Below are positions 38,235 through 48,090 of a DNA stretch of 64,000 nt, one piece after another (within the stretch, counting starts at the first letter, position 1; every line of letters begins with the position of its first letter). Source of the stretch: Shewanella sairae (lineage in GTDB: Bacteria; Pseudomonadota; Gammaproteobacteria; Enterobacterales; Shewanellaceae). A program made the translations under genes and the position numbers. The stretch is from positions 1 through 64,000 of the forward strand of contig NZ_JAKILT010000016.1 of NCBI RefSeq assembly GCF_023283535.1, given 5' to 3'. The notes under the pieces were generated by a model. That model made no database searches. It was not told the origin of the DNA and worked only from the letters and a program-made list of their open reading frames with translations.

Positions 38235-38564
38235 ATGAGTCTGATAGCAACAACACCCAAGCCACCCTATTATTGTGTCGTTTTTACTTCTGAAATGACC
38301 GTTGAAAATGATGGTTACGTAACAATGGCTCAACGAATGGTTGAGCTGGCGGAGCAGCAACAAGGCTTTCTTGGTATGGAGTCTGCTAGGGAACAAGTCG
38401 GGCTCACAGTTTCATATTGGCAAAGCCTTGAAGCTATTAAGGTTTGGAAACAGAATGCTGAGCACCTAGAAGCACAAAAGTTAGGCAAGAAAAAATGGTA
38501 TTCATCCTTTGCTTTGCGTATTGCAAAAGTTGAACGTGACTATTCATTTAAGGCTCCTTCTTAG
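38235..38564 (+). CDS. ABM-domain (antibiotic biosynthesis monooxygenase-like) protein
   Basis: The 109-residue protein has the dimeric alpha/beta-barrel ABM pattern: a first strand YYCVVFTSEMT, a helix with MAQRMVELAEQQQGFLGMESAR and SYWQSLEAIKVWKQN, then a C-terminal strand. These residues are typical of small putative heme-degrading or quinone-modifying monooxygenases, although the substrate is unknown. The ribosome site AAGGA precedes the ATG. It stands alone. Confidence 0.75.
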   Translation: MSLIATTPKPPYYCVVFTSEMTVENDGYVTMAQRMVELAEQQQGFLGMESAREQVGLTVSYWQSLEAIKVWKQNAEHLEAQKLGKKKWYSSFALRIAKVERDYSFKAPS

Positions 38565-38687
38565 CCTTGTATTTAGTTAGCCGCTTAATATGTTTAAATC
38601 TTAGTATTCGACGGCTAAGTCTAGCTAAAAGATACCGAGTACTGGGGCGTTTAGAGTCAATTTGTTGGTAGAGTTTTAGGTTTTGAT

Positions 38688-39122
38688 ATGGAAATCGTTT
38701 TACAAGATCCGTCTATTGCATGGTCTAAGTTTAGTATTTTTATGTGGTTTTCTGTATTAGCGGTAGTGCTTACCTATATCGTTATTAGAATTGACGCATA
38801 CCGCAAGATGAAAAAGCTAAAGCCAAAAATAGTGTTGTTAAAATGCGGATTTTTACCTTTATTACTGCTGTATGTTGGATACACAGAACAATTAAATCGG
38901 TTCTATGCGCTAGAAATAGGCGATAGCGGCGTTTTAACACTGCAATATGTCTTTCCTAAAGGGAAACATATTTTGGTTGACGATTATCGCGCTAAAGTTA
39001 GCCGTGACAGGGCGCGTTGTTCACTTAATATATTTAGTGAAGGTGAACGGTGGAAAAGTGTCATGGTGGCTGACAGCAACCTCTGCCAACAATCATTGGC
39101 ATCGATAAGTAATGCTTTATAG
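38688..39122 (+). CDS. Hypothetical membrane protein
   Basis: The 144-residue product has two N-terminal hydrophobic segments (about residues 15-36 and 48-64). A C-terminal soluble part follows, with several basic residues and two cysteines (RCSLNIFSEGERWKSVMVADSNLC). No family recognised. It ends shortly before the inverted repeats near 39,128 and 39,208 and converges with the pseudopilin gene. Confidence 0.6.
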   Translation: MEIVLQDPSIAWSKFSIFMWFSVLAVVLTYIVIRIDAYRKMKKLKPKIVLLKCGFLPLLLLYVGYTEQLNRFYALEIGDSGVLTLQYVFPKGKHILVDDYRAKVSRDRARCSLNIFSEGERWKSVMVADSNLCQQSLASISNAL

Positions 39123-39207
39123 TAAGTCGCAAAGATTGTTTTTGCGACTAGCTGATAACGACACTTTTATAGCGCCAAGTTTAGGCTTGTAAAGTGAGAT
39201 TGAGACA

Positions 39208-39236
39208 ATGCCTAAATGTTTACATCATTTAGGCAT
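39208..39236. terminator. Inverted repeat, likely terminator
   Basis: ATGCCTAAATG (39208-39218) pairs perfectly with CATTTAGGCAT (39226-39236) over a 7-base loop. T content after it is modest. It lies between two converging genes and probably ends one or both. Confidence 0.55.
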
Positions 39237-39266
39237 CTTGGTTATTAGTGGTTCAATAAACTGGCT

Positions 39267-39811
39267 TTAGCAGTCTTTTGTGTAAGCTTTTACACCATAA
39301 CTACGCACACTTGTGGGAGAACTGTATTCAACATGGCATTGAAAGCTGCCACTTCGAATATCACTCAGTTTGTCGCTCCATTGATTTGGTACAATCGCGG
39401 TAGCAGATTGGTGCGGCGTTACTGTTGTAAAAGCAGAGTCAGATTCAGCTAAACCAAACGCTTGTCGGTAATTGGGGCCCGCAGTGCTCGATAAGGGCGG
39501 CAGTGGATACCCAAGGCTAACATATAAACGCGTACCTGATACATCGACAAAGAATTCACCAGCTTAGGATGCCCACCACATTGATAACTACAACCTTCAA
39601 GCTGCTCAATATTATCTAAGGCGCTTTTACTATAAACCAGCTGGTTTTGGCTACTGATCTCACCCGCTAAACTTTGCAGTTGCGCAATTTTAGCGTCTCG
39701 GCTTAAGCCAACAAATTTTGGCGCTGCTAACACGGCAATAATGCCAAGAATGACGATGACAACGACTAATTCAATTAAGGTAAAACCTTTGTTTTTTGCA
39801 AAATAGCTCAT
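39267..39811 (-). pseudogene. Type IV pseudopilin-like protein, frameshifted
   Basis: The start at 39811 gives the class III prepilin peptide MSYFAKNKGFTLIELVVVI, cut by prepilin peptidase before F with methylated Phe1 and Glu5. After about 85 residues the frame should change: beyond the sequence HPKLV (near 39557) the original frame runs into a poor tail ending at 39449. Another frame instead continues EFFVDVSGTRLYVSLGYPLPP and ends YGVKAYTKDC at TAA 39267-39269. Adding one base near 39557-39560 (for example GTGG for GTG) restores about 180 residues. It is isolated from any pilus or secretion operon, so its machinery (MSHA, type IV pili) cannot be told. Confidence 0.7.
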
Positions 39812-40494
39812 GTCTTTGTCTGAGCGATTATTGTGCGAGAGGGCTGGTATTGCAGTTGATACAGTGGGCGTTGTAAAACGCGTGAAAAGGCGAATAAAAA
39901 GACTAGTGAATATCGAATTACAGGTAAAAGGCATAGTTAACTCTTGCTGTTTACAGACGCGGCGCAGACTAACGGTTCAATTTATCATTCGCAAGGTTGA
40001 CCTGATACATTTTGATACAAGGCTGTTAAAGTGTTAACTCGGTCACTAATTTGTAGCGCTTGGATTCTAGTGGCTAGAGTCTAGTGCTTAGATAGCAATT
40101 ATTAGTTTGTTGTCATTAGTCATTAGAAAGCAGCTAATAGAAGGTCGCTAATAGATTTTTGCGAAGGCGTTAAATTAGACTATGACCGATTAGGTATGAG
40201 TTAAATGGGGTTGTGAATACTTAATGGTTGAATATTAACCTTGAGCGATTAACGGTAAATCTTTTGTGAAAAAATTTGCACTAAAATGCATTGATTGTAT
40301 CCAGGCTTATGAAATTTGCCTTGTAATCAAACACTTGATTGAATGAATGTTTAGATGTGTAACTGATTTGGCGGCGCAAACTATCCGGATAATTGACCAA
40401 AATAAAAAGACCTGCTCAATAGCAGGCCTTTTATAATTAGCTCATTAAATACTTAAGTCCACTTCAAAAACTCAATGACTTAATGACGACTTAG
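39812..40494. other. Long intergenic region before aceA
   Basis: Between the pseudopilin start and the end of aceA I see no credible gene. A 75-codon frame at 39810-40037 on the plus strand overlaps the pseudopilin promoter and has no family features. The aceA terminator (40404-40435) is the only clear element. Confidence 0.6.
40404..40435 (-). terminator. Terminator of aceA
   Basis: Read on the minus strand, GGCCTGCT and AGCAGGTC form a hairpin around ATTG followed by TTTTTATTTT. It lies just downstream of the aceA stop. Confidence 0.85.
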
Positions 40495-42075
40495 CTAAAA
40501 TTGGTTCATGGTATTGTCTTTACCAGATGCTTTTAGTGCCTGGTCACCAGAGAAGTACTCTTTGTGATCATCACCCATATCTGAACCTGCCATGTTTTGG
40601 TGCTTAACACAGGCGATACCTTGGCGGATCTCTTTACGCTGAACATTGGCTACATAGCCAAGCATACCTTGGTCGCCGAAGTACTCTTTGGCTAAGTTAT
40701 CAGTTGATAGCGCAGCAGTATGGTAAGTCGGTAGTGTAATCAAGTGATGGAAAATACCAGCTTCACGTGCAGCATCAGCTTGGAAGGTACGGATTTTTTC
40801 ATCTGCTTGTACAGCTAGCTCGGTATTGTCGTAATCCACGCTCATTAGCTTGTCACGGTCATAAGCGGATACGTCTTGACCTGCTTCATTCATTAAATCG
40901 AAAACTTGCTGACGGAAGTTTAACGTCCAGTTAAACGATGGCGAGTTGTTGTAAACCAGCTTTGCGTTCGGAATGGTTTCACGGATCTTATTTACCATTG
41001 CGCCAATCTGCGCAACGTGTGGCTTTTCTGTTTCAATCCAAAGTAAGTCAGCACCGTTTTGTAGTGATGTAATACAATCAAGCACACAACGTTCTTCACC
41101 TGTGCCAGCACGGAACTGGAATAAGCCGTTTGGTAAACGTGATGGCTTAACAAGTTGACCATTTTGCTTAAATACCACATCACCGTTAGCAAGATTGGCT
41201 GCATCTACCGCTTCGACTTGTAAGAATGAGTTGTATTGGTCGCCTAAGTCGCCCGCTTCGTTGGTTACGGCAATCTTTTGCGTCAAGCCTGCACCTAATG
41301 AGTCAGTACGCGCCACAATTACACCATCATCAATGCCTAGTTCTAGGAATGCATAACGAACGGCGTTGATTTTTGCTAAGAACTCAACGTGGGGTACGGT
41401 AACTTTACCGTCCTGGTGACCACATTGCTTAACGTCAGACACTTGGTTTTCAAGCTGAATACAGCATGCGCCGGCTTCGATCATCTGCTTAGCCATCAGG
41501 TAAGTCGCTTCTTCGTTACCAAATCCGGCATCGATATCGGCAATAATTGGTACAACATGGGTTTCGAAGTTATCGATTTTTGCTTGGATTGCCGCTTTTT
41601 CAGATTCTGCTGCAGCATCTAGCTGGCGAAATAGACCACCGAGTTCACGGGCATCAGCTTGGCGCAAGAAGGTATACAGCTCTTTGATGAGCGAGGCTAC
41701 AGAAGTCTTTTCATGCATTGATTGGTCTGGAAGGGGACCAAACTCACTGCGCAGTGCTGCAACCATCCAACCCGAAAGGTAAAGGTAACGGCGCTTAGTG
41801 GTAAGCAAATGCTTTTTAATAGAGATCATTTTTTGCTGACCAATAAATCCATGCCAGCAACCTAAAGATTGGGTGTACTGCGACGAGTCTTTGTCGTAGT
41901 TGTCCATATCTTCACGCATAATTTTTGCAGTGTATTTAGCAATATCTAAACCCGTTTTAAAACGGTTTTGTAGACGCATACGGGCTACAGACTCTGGGTT
42001 GATTGCATTCCATGCACTACCTTCACCATTAATCAAGGTAGCAGCTTCATCGATGTTTGTTCTGTAATTTGTCAT
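40495..42075 (-). CDS. aceA: Isocitrate lyase (long form)
   Basis: AceA splits isocitrate into glyoxylate and succinate, the first step of the glyoxylate shunt. The 526-residue length is of the longer proteobacterial type rather than the 430-residue E. coli form. The catalytic loop KQCGHQDGKVTVPH carries the active cysteine, with the magnesium-binding region DIDAGFGNEEATY upstream. It is divergent from a LysR regulator and separated from malate synthase by it, so the shunt genes are clustered. Confidence 0.96.
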   Translation of the reverse strand: MTNYRTNIDEAATLINGEGSAWNAINPESVARMRLQNRFKTGLDIAKYTAKIMREDMDNYDKDSSQYTQSLGCWHGFIGQQKMISIKKHLLTTKRRYLYLSGWMVAALRSEFGPLPDQSMHEKTSVASLIKELYTFLRQADARELGGLFRQLDAAAESEKAAIQAKIDNFETHVVPIIADIDAGFGNEEATYLMAKQMIEAGACCIQLENQVSDVKQCGHQDGKVTVPHVEFLAKINAVRYAFLELGIDDGVIVARTDSLGAGLTQKIAVTNEAGDLGDQYNSFLQVEAVDAANLANGDVVFKQNGQLVKPSRLPNGLFQFRAGTGEERCVLDCITSLQNGADLLWIETEKPHVAQIGAMVNKIRETIPNAKLVYNNSPSFNWTLNFRQQVFDLMNEAGQDVSAYDRDKLMSVDYDNTELAVQADEKIRTFQADAAREAGIFHHLITLPTYHTAALSTDNLAKEYFGDQGMLGYVANVQRKEIRQGIACVKHQNMAGSDMGDDHKEYFSGDQALKASGKDNTMNQF

Positions 42076-42167
42076 GTGTCTATTCCTTTAACAATATGAT
42101 TAGCGGCGATTGATTACGTTGAAAATATTAGTAAGATTTGTTTAAATAAGTCTAATTTATAGTTTCT

Positions 42168-43142
42168 ATGTCCGGTATTTATTTTATGAATATATCTCGT
42201 ATCGATTTGAATTTGTTGGTTTATCTTGATGTGTTGCTACGTGAAAAAAATGTTACAAAGGCGGCAGATCAACTGGGAATTAGCCAACCAGCAATGAGTA
42301 ATGGCTTAAAAAGGTTACGCACTTTATTTGATGATCCGCTGCTAATAAGAACCAGCCAAGGCATGACGCCTACAGAGCGAGCACAGGAGCTACAGCCTAC
42401 AATTAGTGAGCTAATCATTGGGCTTGAAAAAGCGGTGCAACCTCGAGCTGAGTTTAACGCCGCAGAAAGCGAGCAAGTGTTTAGAGTCATGGCTAGCGAC
42501 TACGCAGAAGCTACGTTAATCCCACCACTTATCGCAAGGTTGCGTACTGAAGCGCCTAATGTGATCCTCGATATTATGACCCCAAGTGATGTGAGCTTCC
42601 CCGATGTAGAGCAAGGTCGAGTGGATATGGTGATCAACCGCTTCGATAGTATTCCACAGTCGTTTCATCAAAAAGTGTTATGGAGTGATGACTTTAGTTG
42701 CTTGATTAGTAAAACAAATCCAGTTCTAGATAAGTTTTCATTAGACAGCTATTTAAAAGCTAACCATGTTTGGGTGAGTAAAACTGGCATGGGTGTGGGA
42801 GTGGGAATGGACCCTGGCGATGTGCAAAGGTTAGGTTGGGTTGATGAGGCCTTAACAAAAATAGGTGTACAGCGGCGGATCACCGTGTTTACTCGCCATT
42901 ATCAAGCTGCCTGTTTGTTGGCTGAACAACAAGATTTGATCGCAACCATACCAAGTAAAATGGCAAAACAGCACGAGAATAACGAGCGAGTTTGTATTGT
43001 TCCGCCGCCGTTTATCATTCAGCCTATTGCACTTACCATGGCCTGGAGCCCACTACTACAGCATAACCCAGCGCATAAGTGGATGCGTCAATTGATCACT
43101 CAAACTGCTGACAGCTTTGGTCGTGAATCCTTATTGAAGTAA
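42168..43142 (+). CDS. LysR family transcriptional regulator
   Basis: The 324-residue protein has an N-terminal winged helix-turn-helix (KNVTKAADQLGISQPAMSNGLKRLR, with the usual FDDPLLIR after it) and a C-terminal periplasmic-binding-like effector domain. Another ATG lies six codons in. It lies between aceA (divergent, 92 bp) and malate synthase G (190 bp downstream, same strand), so regulation of the glyoxylate shunt is the likely role. The effector is unknown; acetyl-CoA, glyoxylate or a fatty acid signal are candidates. Confidence 0.88.
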   Translation: MSGIYFMNISRIDLNLLVYLDVLLREKNVTKAADQLGISQPAMSNGLKRLRTLFDDPLLIRTSQGMTPTERAQELQPTISELIIGLEKAVQPRAEFNAAESEQVFRVMASDYAEATLIPPLIARLRTEAPNVILDIMTPSDVSFPDVEQGRVDMVINRFDSIPQSFHQKVLWSDDFSCLISKTNPVLDKFSLDSYLKANHVWVSKTGMGVGVGMDPGDVQRLGWVDEALTKIGVQRRITVFTRHYQAACLLAEQQDLIATIPSKMAKQHENNERVCIVPPPFIIQPIALTMAWSPLLQHNPAHKWMRQLITQTADSFGRESLLK

Positions 43143-43333
43143 CAAATTTACAACATGGTTGTTTATTTACGCAAAAAATGCATTTTTAATAACTATGGTG
43201 AATGCTGGATATAAATAGTATAAATTTCATAAATAATATTGGCGTGGTATAGGCTAGTTAACGATAACGTAGTTGGATTAAGGCAATGGTTCGCCATTAC
43301 TTACGTCTCTAATTAGATAAACAAGGGCATATT

Positions 43334-45517
43334 ATGACTGCAAGGATCCGAGTCGGTGGATTACAAATTGCTAAATCACTTTGGGAATTAGTGGATAGTG
43401 AAATTTGCCCTGGTACAGGGATTAGTTCACAAATCTTTTGGCGCAAGTTTGAAGAGATCGTTAATCAATTAGGTCCCGTCAATAGGGCCTTACTGCAAAA
43501 GCGTGAACAGATCCAACAGCAAATAGATGAATGGCATCAAGGTAACGCAGGCAAACCATTTGTATTGGCAGACTATAAAGCCTTTTTAAGCGACATTGGT
43601 TACTTGGTTAAAGAGGGCGAGCCCTTTGCCATTACGACTGAAAATATTGAACTGGAAATTACCTCTCAAGCGGGCCCTCAGTTAGTGGTACCGGTTAAAA
43701 ATGCCCGTTTTGCACTTAATGCTGCCAATGCGCGTTGGGGAAGTTTATATGACGCGCTTTATGGCACAGATGCTATTTCTGTTGCTGACGGCGCAGAGAT
43801 CAGCAAAGCTTACAATCCAATCCGTGGCGCCAAAGTGATTACTTTCGCTAAAAAGCACTTAGATACCGCAGCGCCTTTAGCTGTCGGTTCTCATGCAGAC
43901 GTTGGCCAATACTTTATTGAAGATCAAAAGCTACAAGCTAAATTTACCGATGGTACTCAAACAGGATTACTGCATCCACAGCGATTTATCGGCTTTAATG
44001 GTGCACCAGCAAGCCCAAGTGCAGTACTTCTAGTCAATAATGGATTGCATATAGAAATACAAATTGATCGCTCAAGTGTCATTGGACAAACTGACTCTGC
44101 TGGCGTTAAAGACTTATTAGTAGAAGCTGCTGTCACCACCATTATGGATTGTGAGGATTCAGTCGCAGCGGTTGATGCTGAAGATAAAGTTGAGATCTAT
44201 CGTAATTGGTTAGGTTTGATGCAGGGTAACCTCAGCGCAAGCCTAAATAAGAACGGCAAAAAGATAACGCGTGAGCTTAACGACGACAGAGTGTATTGCG
44301 GCGCAGACGGTAACAGTATTGTTTTGCCCGGACGTAGTCTACTGTTTGTGCGTAACGTAGGTCACTTGATGACTAACGATGCTGTACTGGATAAAAATGG
44401 CGATGAAGTGCCTGAGGGATTTTTGGATGGCATGGTGACGGTATTTGCGGCTATCCATGATCTAAAGGGCAATAATAACCAGCGCAGTAATAGCCGCAAA
44501 GGGTCGATAAATATTGTTAAGCCGAAAATGCACGGTCCTGAAGAAGTGGCATTTACCTGTGAGCTGTTTACCCGAATAGAAGACGCGCTCAAACTGGCAC
44601 GCAATACCATCAAAGTCGGTATTATGGATGAAGAGCGCCGCACCACAGTGAACCTGAAAGAGTGTATTCGCGCCGCGCGTGAACGGGTGGTGTTTATTAA
44701 TACCGGATTTTTAGATAGAACCGGTGATGAAATTCACACCTCGATGCTAGCGGGTCCTTTCGTTGCCAAGTCTGTGATGAAGCAACAAGCTTGGATTAAA
44801 GCTTATGAAGACTGGAATGTTGATATCGGACTTGAGTGTGGCTTACAAGGTCGTGCCCAAATAGGTAAGGGCATGTGGCCGATGCCAGATGAAATGGCGG
44901 CTATGCTAGAGCAAAAAATTGGTCACCCGAAAGCGGGCGCTAATACGGCTTGGGTGCCATCACCCAACGGCGCGGTTCTGCATTCAACCCACTATCATCA
45001 AGTGAATGTAGCTGAAGTTCAGGGGCAGTTAGCAAATAGACAACGTGCAAGTTTAGATGACTTATTAACCCTGCCTTTGATGCAAGACTCTAGCGAACTG
45101 ACTCGCGAGCAAAAGCAATTTGAACTGGATAATAATGCCCAAGGTATTTTAGGTTACGTGGTGCGCTGGATTGACCAAGGCGTAGGTTGCTCAAAAGTAC
45201 CGGATATTAATAACGTGGGTTTGATGGAAGATAGGGCTACTTTGCGTATTTCATCGCAATATCTTGCTAACTGGCTGCATCACGGTGTTTGTACTGAGGA
45301 AGAAGTGATGGCGTCGCTGAAAAAGATGGCATTGGTGGTTGATAAGCAAAATCAAGCTGATAGTGAATATATCAATATGGCACCGAGTTTTGAGGGTATC
45401 GCCTTTAAAGCGGCTTGCGATCTCATCTTTAAAGGTACCGCGCAGCCATCTGGTTATACCGAGCCTTTGCTGCATGCATATCGTAAGCAGGCTAAGGAAA
45501 ATGCTCACGCTACATAA
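43334..45517 (+). CDS. glcB: Malate synthase G
   Basis: This enzyme condenses glyoxylate with acetyl-CoA to malate. At 727 residues it is the monomeric G isoform. The motifs seen are DGTQTGL (residues 206-212), [16 protein letters not shown] (271-286, with the metal-binding acids), [15 protein letters not shown] with the catalytic arginine, [12 protein letters not shown], and the C-terminal [21 protein letters not shown] containing the catalytic aspartate. It is the downstream partner of aceA in the shunt. It is also the full-length relative of the 169-residue domain protein at 6723. Confidence 0.96.
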   Translation: MTARIRVGGLQIAKSLWELVDSEICPGTGISSQIFWRKFEEIVNQLGPVNRALLQKREQIQQQIDEWHQGNAGKPFVLADYKAFLSDIGYLVKEGEPFAITTENIELEITSQAGPQLVVPVKNARFALNAANARWGSLYDALYGTDAISVADGAEISKAYNPIRGAKVITFAKKHLDTAAPLAVGSHADVGQYFIEDQKLQAKFTDGTQTGLLHPQRFIGFNGAPASPSAVLLVNNGLHIEIQIDRSSVIGQTDSAGVKDLLVEAAVTTIMDCEDSVAAVDAEDKVEIYRNWLGLMQGNLSASLNKNGKKITRELNDDRVYCGADGNSIVLPGRSLLFVRNVGHLMTNDAVLDKNGDEVPEGFLDGMVTVFAAIHDLKGNNNQRSNSRKGSINIVKPKMHGPEEVAFTCELFTRIEDALKLARNTIKVGIMDEERRTTVNLKECIRAARERVVFINTGFLDRTGDEIHTSMLAGPFVAKSVMKQQAWIKAYEDWNVDIGLECGLQGRAQIGKGMWPMPDEMAAMLEQKIGHPKAGANTAWVPSPNGAVLHSTHYHQVNVAEVQGQLANRQRASLDDLLTLPLMQDSSELTREQKQFELDNNAQGILGYVVRWIDQGVGCSKVPDINNVGLMEDRATLRISSQYLANWLHHGVCTEEEVMASLKKMALVVDKQNQADSEYINMAPSFEGIAFKAACDLIFKGTAQPSGYTEPLLHAYRKQAKENAHAT

Positions 45518-45843
45518 GTGACACTCGGCTTTTATTTTAGGCGTAGCTACCCTTGATTTAGTTAACAACAATAAACCGCTATGAATTCGTTTTCATAGCG
45601 GTTTTTTATGACTATATTAATGAATTCGTTGTTTGGTTTCGCCTCTTGCAGCTGCAAATATACCTTTAACGATTGAGCACTGCCTAGCTTTGTTTATGCC
45701 ATGTGCATTAAGATTTATAGTGGCAAGTTAATATAAGCTTTGATTTTGACCTAATTAGCACCAAGAATATGATTATTATGTCGATTTTTACGCTCGCTCT
45801 ACGTTAAGCTTATTGTCCATCATAACGATAAAAGGTTAATCAG
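45518..45843. other. Intergenic region between malate synthase and creB
   Basis: No gene is seen. It holds a strong terminator (45573-45607) and the AT-rich promoter region of creBC. No clear repeat was found. Confidence 0.6.
45573..45607 (+). terminator. Terminator after malate synthase G
   Basis: AAACCGCTATGA and TCATAGCGGTTT form a long stem with a short ATTCGTTT loop and a T run. Confidence 0.9.
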
Positions 45844-46545
45844 TTGAGCGCTAAAGCGACGGTAGTCATTATTGAAGACGAGCCAGCCATTGCAGACAAT
45901 CTCATTCATGTACTGGAAATGGATGGTTTTAATGTTCGTTGGTTTGCAACAGGTGAACAAGGTTTAGCCTATGTTGCTGGCAACAATGTTGAACTGGTCG
46001 TGCTTGATGTTGGCCTGCCTGATGTGAACGGTTTTGAGCTTTGTAAAACCATACGAGAATTTTCTGACGTAGCGATTATCTTTTTAACCGCAAGAAATGA
46101 TGAAATAGACCGGGTAGTTGGATTAGAGATTGGCGCTGATGACTATGTGACTAAGCCATTTAGCCCACGTGAAATGCTTGCCCGCATTAAATTACGCATT
46201 AAAAAGACCGTTTCTACCCCGATTGAAGTTGAAAACTGTAGCAGCATAGATATCACCGCCAGTCTTTTGCAATCAGCCAATTACGACTACTGCGTTAATG
46301 GTCAGATGATCGGTTTAACTGCAGTTGAATTCAAAATCCTTGATAAGCTTATTAACAGCAATGCAAATGTATTAAGCCGCGAGCAGTTGCTGCTTGCTGC
46401 AGATATCGCACCTTCTGCTTCCTATGAACGTAACGTCGATTCCCATATCAAAGCCATTCGCAATAAACTGAGATCTTATGGTTTGGACGATTTGATCAAG
46501 ACTAAACGCGGATTTGGCTACTTTTATTCTGAGAGTTCACTTTAA
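45844..46545 (+). CDS. creB: CreB-like response regulator
   Basis: OmpR/PhoB-type regulator of 233 residues. The receiver domain has the acidic pair EDEP at the start, phospho-acceptor aspartate in VLDVGLPD (near residue 55) and the lysine in YVTKPFSP; the C-terminal winged helix (LTAVEFKIL...ERNVDSHIKAIRNKLR) is intact. The start is TTG with AAAGG at 45831-45835. It overlaps creC by one base. Its assignment to Cre rather than another OmpR family rests on the following creC and creD genes. Confidence 0.9.
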   Translation: MSAKATVVIIEDEPAIADNLIHVLEMDGFNVRWFATGEQGLAYVAGNNVELVVLDVGLPDVNGFELCKTIREFSDVAIIFLTARNDEIDRVVGLEIGADDYVTKPFSPREMLARIKLRIKKTVSTPIEVENCSSIDITASLLQSANYDYCVNGQMIGLTAVEFKILDKLINSNANVLSREQLLLAADIAPSASYERNVDSHIKAIRNKLRSYGLDDLIKTKRGFGYFYSESSL

Positions 46546-48017
46546 TGACTCGTTGGCCAAAAATCCCATTAGGGCTAAGACTCTTCTCTTTGTACTTTAT
46601 CTTGGTCGGGATCACTGCTTACATGGTGAGCACCACTGTTATACAAGAGCTTAAGCCTACGGTTCGGCAAACGACGGAAGAGACGCTTATCGATATGGCT
46701 AACCTGTTAGCCGTTCTGGCAGAAGAAGAGGTTGCCAATGACCGAATTTCTGAAAGCCGGTTCTCTAAGTTACTTGCGGCTTACGGGCAGCGAGAGCCAC
46801 AAGCGCGTAGATGGGAGCTGGGTAAAAAAGCGCTCAACCACCGGATTTATATTACCGATAAAAACGGCATAGTGATTGCCGACTCTTGGCAACAAGATGT
46901 GGGCGAAGACTATTCACAATGGAATGATGTGTACCTTACCTTGCGAGGCCAATACGGTGCACGCAGTACCACCGAGGATCCAAACGATCCCTTATCCACT
47001 GTGATGCATGTAGCAGCACCCATCTACCATAACAATATGATTATCGGCAGCGTCACAGTGGCAAAAGCCAATCGCTCAGTTCAGCCCTATATTGATCTCT
47101 CAAAGCGCAATGTGTTGTATTGGATGGTATTGATGAGTGGCTTAGTACTGATTGCGGGTGCCTTGTTTTCATGGCGGATCCATTCAGCGCTGCATAAACT
47201 GGAAAACTACGCTGATAAAATGGGCCGCGGTCAAAAAGTGGTTAAACCGACATTCCGCGTTTTTTACGAATATGCCAATTTAAGTCATGCATTAGAAAAG
47301 ATGCGCGAGCAAATAGATGGTAAAAAGTATGTGGAGCAATATGTCGAAACGCTCACCCATGAACTGAAAAGCCCACTATCCGCGATAAAAGGTGCTAGCG
47401 AAATTCTGCAAACACCATTATCAACCGATAAAGTGCACCGTTTCTCGGCTAATATTGAGCGAGAAGCTGACCGCATGCAGTCTTTAATCGATAAACTTTT
47501 AGAGTTAGCCCGCTTAGAGAAACGGCCACAATTAGATACTTTGGCGCCGATTAATCTTATCGATATGGTTAACCAGATTAACCTCGCTTCAGAAGTGCGT
47601 TTTGTCAATAAATCAGTGACATGCCTATTTGATTGCACCTTATCTCAGGAAAAAATCAGTGATTCCTCTGTACTTGGCGACAGCTTCCTATTTAAACAAG
47701 CACTGTTTAACTTGATGGATAACGCGATAGATTTTGTCGAACCAAACGGAACTATTGAGTGGTCACTATTACCTGTGAAAGATGGTTTTGAGCTGGCTAT
47801 ATATAATACCGGCCCGCATATTCCTGATTACGCTATGGCACGCATTATTGAACGTTTCTATTCATTGCCGCGTAAAAGTGGGGTTAAAAGTACCGGTTTA
47901 GGGCTTAATTTTGTCGAACAGGTGGTCAAACTGCATCATGGCACACTCAATATAGAAAATGTTCAGCAAGGCGTAAAAGTCACCGTTATATTGCCTTTAA
48001 CTGCAAACTCCATCTAA
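46545..48017 (+). CDS. creC: CreC-like sensor histidine kinase
   Basis: The 490-residue membrane sensor has two membrane segments (about residues 10-30 and 192-212) bracketing a periplasmic domain of 160 residues, then an HAMP-like linker, the dimerisation/phospho-acceptor motif TLTHELKSPLSAIKG and the kinase domain (NLMDNAIDFV; STGLGLNFVEQVVKLHHG). It phosphorylates CreB. In E. coli CreC senses metabolic state; here the signal is not known. Confidence 0.9.
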   Translation: MTRWPKIPLGLRLFSLYFILVGITAYMVSTTVIQELKPTVRQTTEETLIDMANLLAVLAEEEVANDRISESRFSKLLAAYGQREPQARRWELGKKALNHRIYITDKNGIVIADSWQQDVGEDYSQWNDVYLTLRGQYGARSTTEDPNDPLSTVMHVAAPIYHNNMIIGSVTVAKANRSVQPYIDLSKRNVLYWMVLMSGLVLIAGALFSWRIHSALHKLENYADKMGRGQKVVKPTFRVFYEYANLSHALEKMREQIDGKKYVEQYVETLTHELKSPLSAIKGASEILQTPLSTDKVHRFSANIEREADRMQSLIDKLLELARLEKRPQLDTLAPINLIDMVNQINLASEVRFVNKSVTCLFDCTLSQEKISDSSVLGDSFLFKQALFNLMDNAIDFVEPNGTIEWSLLPVKDGFELAIYNTGPHIPDYAMARIIERFYSLPRKSGVKSTGLGLNFVEQVVKLHHGTLNIENVQQGVKVTVILPLTANSI

Positions 48018-48018
48018 T

Positions 48019-48045
48019 CTCCACATTCACTCCATTTAATCTCCA
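48019..48045 (+). promoter_or_regulatory. 11-bp phased direct repeats upstream of creD
   Basis: CTCCA occurs at 48019-48023, 48030-48034 and 48041-48045, exactly 11 bp apart, within longer repeats (TAATCTCCA twice). A TTCAC, the half site of the E. coli cre tag, overlaps the middle unit. Such one-turn phasing is typical of OmpR/PhoB-type regulators, so this is a plausible CreB site controlling creD. Confidence 0.5.
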
Positions 48046-48090
48046 ATTGTTGATTTTAAAATACAGTCATCAACAGTTGGAGAATTACTT

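Noticed and set aside
39810..40037. 75-codon plus-strand open frame
   Set aside because: It overlaps the pseudopilin upstream region, has no ribosome site and no recognisable features.
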